Below are positions 29,077-37,059 of a stretch of DNA of 64,000 nucleotides, piece after piece; position 1 is the stretch's first letter; each line of letters opens with the position of its first letter. A program made the translations under genes and the position numbers. The notes beneath the pieces were generated by a model. The model worked only from the letters and a program-made list of their open reading frames with translations, was not told the DNA's origin and made no database searches. The DNA is from Flavobacteriales bacterium (GTDB lineage Bacteria; Bacteroidota; Bacteroidia; Flavobacteriales_F; PHOS-HE28), in contig JAIOIH010000028.1 of assembly GCA_019912395.1 (NCBI GenBank), positions 1 through 64,000 of the forward strand. The letters run 5' to 3'.

Positions 29077-30036
29077 ATGGACCATAACGAACACGATAGC
29101 GCGAAGATCTTCGGCGGCACCGCCACCCGCGACCTGGCTGAGCGCATCGCCATGGAGAGCGGCCAGAAGCTCGGCGAAGTGACCGTTAGCCGCTTCAGCG
29201 ACGGGGAATTCCAGCCCAGCTTCGAGGAGACCGTGCGCGGCAACGTGGTGTTCATCGTGCAGAGCACGATGCCCCCGAGCGACAATCTTTTCGAGCTGCT
29301 GCTGATGGTGGACGCCGCCAAGCGGGCCAGCGCCAAGCGCATCGTGGCGGTGATCCCCTACTTCGGCTTTGCCCGCCAGGACCGCAAGGACAAGCCACGC
29401 GTGAGCATCGGTGCCAAGCTCGTGGCCAATATGCTCACCGCCGCAGGCGTGGACCGCGTGATGACCATGGACCTTCACGCCGACCAGATCCAGGGCTTCT
29501 TCGAGGTACCCGTGGACCACCTCTTCGCCAGCAGCATCTTCCTGCCCCATATCCAGAGCCTGCGCCTCCCGGACCTGATCATGGCGGCCCCCGACACCGG
29601 TGGCACCAAGCGCGCCAATGCCTACGCCAAGCATCTCGGCGTGGACATGGCGATCTGCTACAAGCAGCGCAAGGTGGCCAACCAAGTGGACAGCATGACG
29701 GTGATCGGCGACGTGGCCGGCAAGAACGTGGTGCTCCTCGACGACATGGTGGACACGGCCGGCACCCTCACCAAGGCCTCGGCCATGATGATGGAACAAG
29801 GCGCCGTCAGCGTGCGTGCCATGTGTACCCATGCGGTGCTCAGCGGGGACGCTTGCGAGCGCATCCACAACAGCCAGCTCGTGGAACTCATCGTTACCGA
29901 CACCATACCGGTTGCCGTGGAAAAACTTCAGGCAACCCCCAAGATCAAGCAACTGTCCGTGGCGCAGTTGTTCGCCGACGTGATCAAACGCGTTCAGCAC
30001 CACGAAAGCATCAGCAGCCACTTCATCATCGCATAA
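29077..30036 (+). CDS. prs: Ribose-phosphate pyrophosphokinase
   Basis: 319 aa from ATG 29077 (MDHNEHDSAKIFGGT), placed by the promoter just upstream. It makes PRPP from ribose 5-phosphate and ATP for purine, pyrimidine, His and Trp synthesis. Visible signatures: SRFSDGEFQ, AVIPYFGFARQDRKDKPR (ATP loop), DLHADQIQGFF (metal/PRPP binding) and the ribose-5-phosphate loop LDDMVDTAGTL. Followed after 15 bp by rplY, the frequent prs-rplY-pth order. Confidence 0.96.
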   Translation: MDHNEHDSAKIFGGTATRDLAERIAMESGQKLGEVTVSRFSDGEFQPSFEETVRGNVVFIVQSTMPPSDNLFELLLMVDAAKRASAKRIVAVIPYFGFARQDRKDKPRVSIGAKLVANMLTAAGVDRVMTMDLHADQIQGFFEVPVDHLFASSIFLPHIQSLRLPDLIMAAPDTGGTKRANAYAKHLGVDMAICYKQRKVANQVDSMTVIGDVAGKNVVLLDDMVDTAGTLTKASAMMMEQGAVSVRAMCTHAVLSGDACERIHNSQLVELIVTDTIPVAVEKLQATPKIKQLSVAQLFADVIKRVQHHESISSHFIIA

Positions 30037-30051
30037 CACCCCGAGGTCAAA

Positions 30052-30705
30052 ATGAAGAACGTCGAACTCATCGGCACCAAGCGCGAGGCAAACGGCACCA
30101 CCGGTGCCAAGGAAGTCCGCCGCAACAAACAAGTCCCCTGCGTCCTGTATGGCGGCACGGATACCCTGCATTTCAGCGTGGATGAGCGCGCGATCGGCAA
30201 GATCGTCCACTCGCCCGAAGCCCACCGCGTGGAGCTGAACATCGATGGCGAAAAGCGCACGGCCCTCCTGCACGACAAGCAGTTCCAGCCCGTTACCGAT
30301 GCCGTGATCCACGCCGATTTCCTGGAGGTGGTGGAGAACAAGGATGCCCGTTTGAGCATGACCGTGCGACTGAAAGGGCAAAGCACGGGTGTGCGCAAAG
30401 GGGGGAAAATGAACCAGAGCATGCGCAAAGTGCGTGTGAAGGGCAGGCCCGAGGCGATGCCGGACGTGATCGAGCTGGATATCACCAAGCTGGACATCGG
30501 CGAGAACATCCGGGTCCGGGACATTACGCTCCCCGGCATCACCCTCATGGAGAAGCCCAATGATGTGGTGGTTAGCGTGAAAATGCCCAAGAAAGTGGTT
30601 GAAACCCCGGCCGAGGCCGCTGTTGCTGCCGCTGGTGCTGCCGCTGCCGCTGCTCCCGCCGCCGCTGGTGCCGAAAAGGCCGCCGAGCCCGCCGCCAAGA
30701 AATAA
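30052..30705 (+). CDS. rplY: 50S ribosomal protein L25 (CTC-type)
   Basis: 217 aa. N-terminal 5S rRNA-binding L25 domain (ELIGTKREANGTTGAKEVRR, PCVLYGG) and C-terminal TL5/CTC beta domain (about residues 95-185; MPDVIELDITKLDIGENIRV). It ends in an unusually long Ala-rich tail (about residues 186-217) with a terminal PAAKK. Co-transcribed with prs; a strong hairpin terminator follows at 30756. Confidence 0.93.
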   Translation: MKNVELIGTKREANGTTGAKEVRRNKQVPCVLYGGTDTLHFSVDERAIGKIVHSPEAHRVELNIDGEKRTALLHDKQFQPVTDAVIHADFLEVVENKDARLSMTVRLKGQSTGVRKGGKMNQSMRKVRVKGRPEAMPDVIELDITKLDIGENIRVRDITLPGITLMEKPNDVVVSVKMPKKVVETPAEAAVAAAGAAAAAAPAAAGAEKAAEPAAKK

Positions 30706-30755
30706 TCGCGGGACACGTGCGGGCAACCATCACGTGGTCCATGGTCCATCTGTTC

Positions 30756-30780
30756 CAAGCCCCGCCTCGCGCGGGGCTTG
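30756..30780 (+). terminator. Hairpin terminator after rplY
   Basis: CAAGCCCCGC (30756-30765), loop CTCGC, GCGGGGCTTG (30771-30780): a perfect 10-bp GC-rich stem followed by TACTTT. It separates prs-rplY from pth. Confidence 0.75.
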
Positions 30781-30845
30781 TACTTTCACGGCTTCCGCCG
30801 CGACCATGCACCAACGGAGCCAAGCCGTAGTGAAACCACACCTCC

Positions 30846-31409
30846 ATGAAATACCTGATCGCAGGGCTGGGCAATCCCGGTCCGGAATATGCAGACACCC
30901 GGCACAACATCGGCTTTCAGGCCGTGGACGCCCTGGCCCATCGGTTCGAAACGACGTTCAGCCCGAACCGCTATGCGGACACGGCCAGCTTTCGGCACAA
31001 GGGGCGCACCTTCATCCTGATCAAGCCGCAAACCTTCATGAACCTCAGCGGAAAGGCCGTGCGCTACTGGTTGGAGCAGGAGGGGCTCTCCCCGGAACAA
31101 TTGCTGGTGATCACCGACGACCTGGCCCTTCCGTTCGGCAAGGTCCGGTTGCGCGCCTCAGGGGGGGCCGGTGGGCACAACGGCCTTACCAGCATCATCG
31201 AGTTGCTCGGCACGGAAGCATTCCCCCGCCTGCGGTTCGGTATCGGGAACGAGTTCGCCCGCGGCAGGCAAAGTGAACATGTGCTGGGTACGTGGAGCAC
31301 CGAGGAGCGGGAATCCTTGGCGGACCGGATCGAACTGGTGGGCAAGGCCGTGCTCCAGTTCGGCTTTCTCGGCATTGCCCAAGCGATGAACAGCTTCAAT
31401 AAACGCTGA
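30846..31409 (+). CDS. pth: Peptidyl-tRNA hydrolase
   Basis: 187 aa, full length for bacterial Pth; recycles peptidyl-tRNA released from stalled ribosomes. Shows GLGNPGPEYADTRHNIGF with catalytic His in TRHN, KPQTFMNLSGKAV, DDLALPFGKVRLR and GGAGGHNGLTSI. ATG 30846 is the only reasonable start. Confidence 0.96.
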   Translation: MKYLIAGLGNPGPEYADTRHNIGFQAVDALAHRFETTFSPNRYADTASFRHKGRTFILIKPQTFMNLSGKAVRYWLEQEGLSPEQLLVITDDLALPFGKVRLRASGGAGGHNGLTSIIELLGTEAFPRLRFGIGNEFARGRQSEHVLGTWSTEERESLADRIELVGKAVLQFGFLGIAQAMNSFNKR

Positions 31410-31525
31410 TCGCGGCGCGGGAAGGGGGCAGAATGGGGGCCCGAGCTCACGCGGTCCTGAGCCAGCTTTGAGGACTTTACTCCATGCGGCGTACCTTCAC
31501 CGGCACAACCCAAACAGCTTGGCAC

Positions 31526-32020
31526 ATGGTATCGAAGAAAGTGGAGAACGCGCTGAACGCACAGGTGGCGAAGGAGGCGATGAGCAGTCAGGTCTATCTG
31601 GCCATGGCCTCATGGGCCGAGGTGCAGGGCCTGGAGGGTATTGCGGCATTCCTCTACAGGCACAGCGACGAGGAGCGCATGCACGCACTGAAGTTGATGC
31701 GGTACATCAATGAGCGGGGGGGCCATGCCGTGGTGCCCGCCCTGGGCAAGCCGCCCAAGGAGATGAAGGGCATCATGGACGTGTTCAAGAGCATCCTGCA
31801 GCAGGAGGTGGAGGTGAGCGGCGAGATCAATGACATCGTGGACCTCTGCCTGAAGGAAAAGGACTACACCACGCACAACTTCATGCAGTGGTACGTGGCC
31901 GAACAGATCGAGGAGGAGCGATTGGCCCGCACCATGCTGGACAAGCTCAACCTGATCGGCAACGACAAGGGCGGGCTGTACCTCTTCGACCGCGACCTGA
32001 ACAACCCCGGATCTGCCTGA
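31526..32020 (+). CDS. ftnA: Non-heme bacterial ferritin (FtnA type)
   Basis: 164 aa from ATG 31526 (MVSKKVENALNAQVAKE); the longer frame from 31484 has no family support. Iron-storage 24-mer subunit with a four-helix bundle. Ferroxidase-centre residues are visible: Glu in AKEAMSSQVYL, Glu and His in HSDEERMH, and the later Glu pair in AEQIEEERLA. It ends LFDRDLNNPGSA. Single gene; paired hairpins lie downstream. Confidence 0.93.
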   Translation: MVSKKVENALNAQVAKEAMSSQVYLAMASWAEVQGLEGIAAFLYRHSDEERMHALKLMRYINERGGHAVVPALGKPPKEMKGIMDVFKSILQQEVEVSGEINDIVDLCLKEKDYTTHNFMQWYVAEQIEEERLARTMLDKLNLIGNDKGGLYLFDRDLNNPGSA

Positions 32021-32122
32021 GCGCCTGTTCAGGACCTGAGGCAGCGAACAGTGTAGCCGGGCATCCGGGGCCGAGTGTTCGCTCGCGGCCCCGGTGTGAC
32101 TTCCGGACCCGGATTTTCCCCG

Positions 32123-32178
32123 AGGATGGAGGGTGCATGTCCATCCTGCGGAGCTATGCACATCCACATGTGCATAGC
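32123..32178. repeat. Two adjacent hairpins between ferritin and the YfiR operon
   Basis: AGGATGG (32123-32129) pairs with CCATCCT (32141-32147). GCTATGCACAT (32153-32163), loop CCAC, pairs perfectly with ATGTGCATAGC (32168-32178). No T-tract follows, so it could be an atypical terminator or an operator/leader structure for the YfiR operon. Confidence 0.55.
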
Positions 32179-32237
32179 AGATGCGGAAGGGGGTCCCGCC
32201 CCCCCGTCCGCAGGTCTACTTTGGCCGAACTTGCCTG

Positions 32238-32837
32238 ATGAAGAGCCGTTCCCGCAACGCTGCTGCCCCAATCCTTCCGGGACCGGCGGGGCCGTTCCCG
32301 CTTCCCCAGCGGGCATTCGGGTTCATTTTGCTGATGGCAGCCATGCTTTTGGGGGGTGCCACCCAGCGCGAGCCGGACAAGGACACCACGGCGATCATAC
32401 AGGCCAGCTACATTTACAACATCGCCAAGCTGGTTGAATGGCGAGAGCCCTCCATGCGACAGGGTCCCTTCGTGATCGGCGTGCTGGGCAGCGGCAACCT
32501 GTACCAGGAACTCGTGAACAAGTACGCCACCCGGTCCATCGGAAAGCAACCCATCGAGGTGCGCAAGCTGCCCGAATCCCCCGAGGTGGACCGCTGCCAC
32601 ATCCTGTTCATCCCCGCAGGGGACAAGGACCTGCTTCCCCGGATCCTGGAGCAGGCGAATACGCGCTCCTCGCTCATCATCACCGATTTCCCCGGTGCGT
32701 TGGACAACGGTGCCGTGGTGAATTTCGTGAAGGCGAAGAACACCTTGAAGTATGAGATCAGCCTGGTGAACGCCAACAAGCACCGGATCGACGTTGGCCT
32801 GACGCTGAAACAGCTCGCCGACAGGGTAGTGGAATGA
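32238..32837 (+). CDS. YfiR/HmsC-family periplasmic protein
   Basis: 199 aa from ATG 32238. The N-terminus is basic and Pro-rich, followed by a hydrophobic stretch (FGFILLMAAMLLGGA) that is probably a signal peptide or anchor. The YfiR domain follows: ASYIYNIAKLVEWRE, FVIGVLG, RCHILFIPAG, SSLIITDFPG and INFVKAKNTL-like NFVKAKNTLKYEISL. In Pseudomonas YfiR is a periplasmic inhibitor of a HAMP-GGDEF cyclase. Here it is coupled to a TPR protein (ATGA overlap) and a HAMP-SpoIIE phosphatase, which suggests sensing through that phosphatase. Confidence 0.8.
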   Translation: MKSRSRNAAAPILPGPAGPFPLPQRAFGFILLMAAMLLGGATQREPDKDTTAIIQASYIYNIAKLVEWREPSMRQGPFVIGVLGSGNLYQELVNKYATRSIGKQPIEVRKLPESPEVDRCHILFIPAGDKDLLPRILEQANTRSSLIITDFPGALDNGAVVNFVKAKNTLKYEISLVNANKHRIDVGLTLKQLADRVVE

Positions 32838-33736
32838 TCATGAAACGTGCTTTGCCCATATTCATCTGCATGGTCGCCCTGAGCACCGGTGCGCTCGCGC
32901 AGGGTGATCTGCTGGGCAAGGCCAACAAGAAGTACCAGGAGGGTGACCTGAAAGGCGCGCAGGTCCTGGTGGATGATGCGGTGAAGGACCCTGCCTTGGC
33001 CGCCTCGCCCGAAGTGTGGGTATTGCGCGGCTTCATATACAAGGACCTGTTCAACGATGCCACTCCCCCTCGATCGGACATCCTTCGCGACGAGGCCTTG
33101 GCCAGCCTGTACACCTCCGTAACCACGGACAGTGACCGACAGTTCACGGACAGCAGCATTCCCGCCTATTTCTACCTGACCAAGACCATTTACAACGAGG
33201 CGGCACGCGCCCTGAACGAACTGGAACCCGATCGCGCGGTGAGCCTCTACGGAAAATACGGCGAAGCCCTGAGGCGGATGAACCCCGACACGGTGATCAC
33301 CTCCAGCGACATCGAGTTCGACAACGCCTTGGGAACGGTCTATGTGAAATTGTTCGCAAAGGACCGGCAGCAATTGAAGTGGTACGACAAGGCGGTGGAG
33401 ACCTACAAGCGCGTGCTGGCCATGGACAGCTCCAACTACGGGGCCAACTACAACCTGGCAACGCTCTACTACAACCGGGGCGTGTACAACATCCAGCGCA
33501 TCTCGGCGGACAACGATATTCCCAGCATCCAGGAGATCCAGGAGGTGAGCCGCGAGTTCTTCACCCTGGCCTTGCCCTTCATGCTCAAGGCCCACGGAAT
33601 GAAGCCTGACCGGAGTGAAACGATCCTGGGGCTGGAGGGCATACATTACAGCCTTCAGGATGAGGAGCAGAGCAGGCATTACCGACACCTCTACGAGGAG
33701 CTCCAGCACGACGAAGGGAAGGAAAAGGACCGCTGA
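32834..33736 (+). CDS. Secreted/periplasmic TPR-like protein
   Basis: 300 aa with signal peptide (ICMVALSTGALAQ). The remainder is alpha-helical with TPR-like repeats (LLGKANKKYQEGDLKGAQVL, KWYDKAVETYKRVLAMDSSN, YGANYNLATLYYNRG). It starts with ATG inside the stop of the YfiR gene (ATGA, 32834-32837) and ends 9 bp before the phosphatase gene, so the three form one transcription unit. Probably a periplasmic adaptor; no specific partner can be assigned. Confidence 0.8.
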   Translation: MIMKRALPIFICMVALSTGALAQGDLLGKANKKYQEGDLKGAQVLVDDAVKDPALAASPEVWVLRGFIYKDLFNDATPPRSDILRDEALASLYTSVTTDSDRQFTDSSIPAYFYLTKTIYNEAARALNELEPDRAVSLYGKYGEALRRMNPDTVITSSDIEFDNALGTVYVKLFAKDRQQLKWYDKAVETYKRVLAMDSSNYGANYNLATLYYNRGVYNIQRISADNDIPSIQEIQEVSREFFTLALPFMLKAHGMKPDRSETILGLEGIHYSLQDEEQSRHYRHLYEELQHDEGKEKDR

Positions 33737-33745
33737 TCCCTGACC

Positions 33746-35530
33746 ATGCGGATCAGGATGACCATAGGGCGCCGCATCGGGATGGGCTTCGGTCTGTTCA
33801 TCTTCTTTGCGTTGGTCGTGGTGCTGCTCACCAACCGCACCATCGAGAACAGCCGTTCGATCAATACCCAGATCAACAACGTCTATGGCCCGTCCGTGGA
33901 CGCGCTGGTTCGCCTGCGGAACCTGGTGGTGAACGCCCGCACCCTCATCAAGCACTGGGCCCTGGTGGAGAGCATTCCCGATGCTCCGGAGAAGACCGCG
34001 CTGGTGAAGCTCACGGAAAGCGACCTGCCCGCGCTCATCGACCGCATCGATACCCTGCAAGCCTGGTGGGACAAGGACGAGGTGGCCTCCATGAGCCGTG
34101 CATTCCACGACATGAGCGTGCTCTTCGCCATGCACGACAGCGTGAAGCACATGCTGCCCTCCTTCGAGAGCTACAAGGACCCCGTGGCCTACTTCAACGC
34201 CCGGGACCTGGCCGAGGAAGGCGGCGCACTGGATCAGCAGACCGAAAAGGTGCTGGCCGACCTGGACGTGCTGCTCGAAGAGCAGGGCCGCAAGCGGGAA
34301 GCGCTCCGCGACGGGATGATCCGCAGCTTCAACTCGTTGAAGTTCTTCGTGTTCTACCTGGGCATGGCGCTGGTGGTGATCGGTACGATCGTCGCCATTC
34401 TACTGGTCCGCGGCATCGTGAAACCCGTGCGGCGCCTGCGCGCCATCCTCCTCCAGCTGGGGAGGGGGGTGTTCCCGCGCGCACGGATCGTTTCCAGCAA
34501 CGATGAGATCGGGGACATGTCCCGCGCATTGACCGGCCTGGTGGAAGGGTTGAAGCGGACAACGGACTTTTCACACGCGCTCGCGGCAGGTGATTTCAAG
34601 GCCGAATACCAGCCCTTGAGCAATGAGGATGTCCTGGGCCACGCCCTGCTGATGATGCGCAAGGAACTTGGGGAACGCGAACGCGTCCTGGAGGAAAAGG
34701 TGAGGGAACGCACCGAGGAGATGGTGCGGCAGAAGGATGAGGTGGAACGCCAGAGCCGCAAGGTGGTGGAGCTGTACAAGAACGTGACGGACAGCATCCG
34801 CTACGCGAAACGCCTGCAGGAATCGATCCTTCCGCTGGACCAGCGCATCAGCGAGCTGCTGCCGGGAAGCTTCGTGCTGTACCGCCCCAAGGATATTGTC
34901 AGCGGCGATTTTTACTGGGTTGAATCCGTCAACGGCAAAACCGTGTTTGCCGCCGTGGACTGCACGGGCCATGGCGTACCCGGTGCGTTCATGAGCTTGG
35001 TGGGCCACAACGGCCTCAATCAAGTGGTGAAGGAGCGCGGGTCAACCACGCCCGGTGAGGTGCTGGACCAGTTGAACCGCATCGCGTTCGAGACGCTGCA
35101 CAAGGACCGGGACCAATATGTGAGGGACGGGATGGACATGGCCTTGTGTACCTACCACCCCGACAGTCGGGTCCTGGAGTTCGCCGGGGCCAATTGTCCG
35201 CTCTACGTGGTTCGCGGGGAAGAGGTCCTGCAGTTCGCGCCCAACAAGATGCCGATCGGCGGATTCGCCCTTGAAGGCAAGCCCTTCAAGGGGCACGTCG
35301 TGCAATTGCAAAAGGGGGATGCGGCGTATGTGTTCTCGGACGGATATGCCGATCAGTTCGGCGGACCGCGCGGGAAGAAATTCCTCTACCGGCAATTCCG
35401 TGAATTACTGGTGAAGATCACGCCCGAGACGGCCGAGCGCAAGAAGGTGATGTTGACCGAGGCCTTCAATGAATGGAAGGGAACCCATGAGCAGGTGGAC
35501 GATATCCTGGTGATGGGCATGCAGGTTTGA
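33746..35530 (+). CDS. Membrane-bound HAMP-SpoIIE (PP2C) phosphatase
   Basis: 594 aa. TM1 (about 13-31), periplasmic helical sensor (about 32-200; KHWALVESIPD is typical of four-helix-bundle sensors), TM2 (about 206-225; FYLGMALVVIGTIVAILLV), HAMP (about 226-280), coiled coil (about 300-345), SpoIIE/PP2C domain (about 365-594). PP2C metal residues: DIVSGDFYWVE, AVDCTGHGVPGAFMSLVG, GMDMALC and FSDGYADQFGG. Such phosphatases dephosphorylate anti-sigma antagonists. The periplasmic part plus YfiR and TPR neighbours suggests an envelope signal turning it on or off. Confidence 0.88.
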   Translation: MRIRMTIGRRIGMGFGLFIFFALVVVLLTNRTIENSRSINTQINNVYGPSVDALVRLRNLVVNARTLIKHWALVESIPDAPEKTALVKLTESDLPALIDRIDTLQAWWDKDEVASMSRAFHDMSVLFAMHDSVKHMLPSFESYKDPVAYFNARDLAEEGGALDQQTEKVLADLDVLLEEQGRKREALRDGMIRSFNSLKFFVFYLGMALVVIGTIVAILLVRGIVKPVRRLRAILLQLGRGVFPRARIVSSNDEIGDMSRALTGLVEGLKRTTDFSHALAAGDFKAEYQPLSNEDVLGHALLMMRKELGERERVLEEKVRERTEEMVRQKDEVERQSRKVVELYKNVTDSIRYAKRLQESILPLDQRISELLPGSFVLYRPKDIVSGDFYWVESVNGKTVFAAVDCTGHGVPGAFMSLVGHNGLNQVVKERGSTTPGEVLDQLNRIAFETLHKDRDQYVRDGMDMALCTYHPDSRVLEFAGANCPLYVVRGEEVLQFAPNKMPIGGFALEGKPFKGHVVQLQKGDAAYVFSDGYADQFGGPRGKKFLYRQFRELLVKITPETAERKKVMLTEAFNEWKGTHEQVDDILVMGMQV

Positions 35531-35583
35531 CCTTGGAACGAACAAGCGGGTGAACCGGTGAACAAGTTCCTGCCGCCACCCGA

Positions 35584-36420
35584 TCACTGGAAGCTCCACC
35601 CACCGCTACCGGCCGATTCACGGGGATTCAGGAGCATCACGGGGATCATGGCCTCGTTGGTGATGATCTCCTGTTCGTAGGGTACCCCCAGTACACCGAA
35701 GATGTTGCCGCGGGCCAGGTTCATGATGGTGATCAGGTCGGCATCCACATGCATGGCGTGGCTGATCACGGCATCCACGAACTTGCCGCTGTCCACATCG
35801 GCGATCGTGGCATCGAGCTCCACGTTCCGTTCGCCGAAATACTGCTTCGCAAAGCGGATGTTGTTCTCCAGTTGCTTGTGCAGGAACTCATCGGTTTCAC
35901 GAGGCGTGATCACATGCACCTTGCTATCGAAGTAGCGTGCCATGTCGGCCACCAGGGCCACCTTCTGGCGGGTTTCGCGCTGCAGGTCCATGGGGACCAC
36001 GATATTACTGTAGCCGTTCTCCCTGATGTTCCGCTCCTGCACCACGATGAACGGTACTTGGCCGTTGGTGATCACACGCAGGGCACGGCTTCCGGTGATG
36101 AACTGCATGCCGCGCATGCCATGGGTGCCCATGATGATGAGCTCCGCCCCGATCTCCGAGGCCGTGTTCCCGATCTCCTCATACACCGAACCCACACGGA
36201 CCTGGGGGCGCACCCTCACCCGGTCGCTCCAGCGTTTGGCTCGCTCCACTTCCATGCCCACCTTCAGGCGGGCCTCCTCCAGTTCCGCCTGCTTGGATAC
36301 GATGTGCAGGATGTTCACCTCCGCTCCCATCAATTCGGCCAACGCGGAAGCATGGTTCATGGCACAATCCGCCACTTTGGTGAAGTCCGTGGGTACCAAG
36401 ATCTGTTTCTTATCGCTCAT
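35584..36420 (-). CDS. Tandem-domain universal stress protein
   Basis: 278 aa with two UspA-type domains. The first (residues 1-150) begins KKQILVPTDFTKVADCAMNH and has the nucleotide-loop motif IIMGTHGMRGMQFITGSRAL. The second (about 155-278) is degenerate: SNIVVPMDLQRETRQ and ITIMNLARGNIFGVLGVPYE, lacking the classical GxxG-S/T ATP loop. Cytoplasmic stress protein of unknown ligand. Convergent with the phosphatase gene and divergent from ssb. Confidence 0.9.
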   Translation of the reverse strand: MSDKKQILVPTDFTKVADCAMNHASALAELMGAEVNILHIVSKQAELEEARLKVGMEVERAKRWSDRVRVRPQVRVGSVYEEIGNTASEIGAELIIMGTHGMRGMQFITGSRALRVITNGQVPFIVVQERNIRENGYSNIVVPMDLQRETRQKVALVADMARYFDSKVHVITPRETDEFLHKQLENNIRFAKQYFGERNVELDATIADVDSGKFVDAVISHAMHVDADLITIMNLARGNIFGVLGVPYEQEIITNEAMIPVMLLNPRESAGSGGWSFQ

Positions 36421-36512
36421 GATCTGCTTTGTACGTGTTGGTCGGTGGGCCGCTAAGATAGGCGTGATCCAACAGTTGGAACAATGCTCACATCACCCCT
36501 AATTCCGTCCAG

Positions 36513-36584
36513 CAAACGGTTATGAACGTCTATAAACGCATACTGGCCGAATGCTGTCGGAAGGCCGTGGAATGTTTGCAGCGG
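36513..36584 (+). promoter_or_regulatory. Phased 10-bp repeats and shared box upstream of ssb copy 1
   Basis: CAAACGGTTA (36513), TGAACGTCTA (36523) and TAAACGCATA (36533) are three AACG-containing 10-bp direct repeats. After a 27-nt gap comes GAATGTTTGCAGCGG (36570-36584), identical to a 15-mer before ssb copy 2. AATGTTTG within it resembles the -7 box, and no -33 TTTG is present, so an activator bound to the repeats is plausible. Confidence 0.55.
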
Positions 36585-36629
36585 CCAAACAAACCGATCG
36601 GAACTCAAAACCCAATAAACACCGAAACA

Positions 36630-36989
36630 ATGGAAAAGATGATCAAGAACCGCGTGCAACTGATGGGCAACCTGGGCAAGGACCCTGATGTACGGGAATT
36701 CGAAGGCGGAAAGAAAATGGCCCGCTTCAGCATGGCCACGAATGAGCGCTTCGCCTATGGAGATGGTCAGTTCAAGGAGGACACGCAATGGCATGGAATA
36801 GTGGCCTGGGGCCGCCTGGCCGAGCAGGTTTCCCAGCAATTGCAGAAAGGTGCCCGCATCTCGCTGGAGGGACGCTTGGTACACCGCTCCTACGAGACCA
36901 AGGAGGGTCAAAAGCGCTATATCACCGAGGTGGTCATGAACTCCTTCCAAGTGGTGGAGAACATGGCGGAGGTCGCCGAGGCAGCCTAA
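36630..36989 (+). CDS. ssb: Single-stranded DNA-binding protein, copy 1
   Basis: 119 aa from ATG 36630 (MEKMIKNRVQLMGNLGKDPD), or ATG 36639. One OB-fold: ARFSMATNERF, DTQWHGIVAWGRLAEQ and RLVHRSYETKEGQKRYITEV. There is no acidic C-terminal tip (it ends MAEVAEAA, not DDDIPF), so it lacks the partner-binding tail of housekeeping SSB. It is probably a secondary SSB, for example for plasmid, competence or repair functions. It is paired with a second ssb at 43751. Confidence 0.9.
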   Translation: MEKMIKNRVQLMGNLGKDPDVREFEGGKKMARFSMATNERFAYGDGQFKEDTQWHGIVAWGRLAEQVSQQLQKGARISLEGRLVHRSYETKEGQKRYITEVVMNSFQVVENMAEVAEAA

Positions 36990-37011
36990 TACCGGGCACA
37001 TACAAACAGAG

Positions 37012-37037
37012 AGGGCCGCAGCGGAAGTTGCGGCCCT
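37012..37037 (+). terminator. Hairpin terminator after ssb copy 1
   Basis: AGGGCCGCA (37012-37020), 8-nt loop, TGCGGCCCT (37029-37037), followed by TTCCGTTTCC. It may serve both ssb and the convergent PKD gene. Confidence 0.7.
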
Positions 37038-37059
37038 TTCCGTTTCCGGATGCGCGGGT

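Noticed and set aside
36522-36629. Short in-frame coding before both ssb genes (MNVYKR... and MNDYKR...) as a conserved leader peptide
   Set aside because: The similarity is explained by the 10-bp phased DNA repeats. The first reading runs on into ssb while the second stops after 16 codons, so coding is not conserved.
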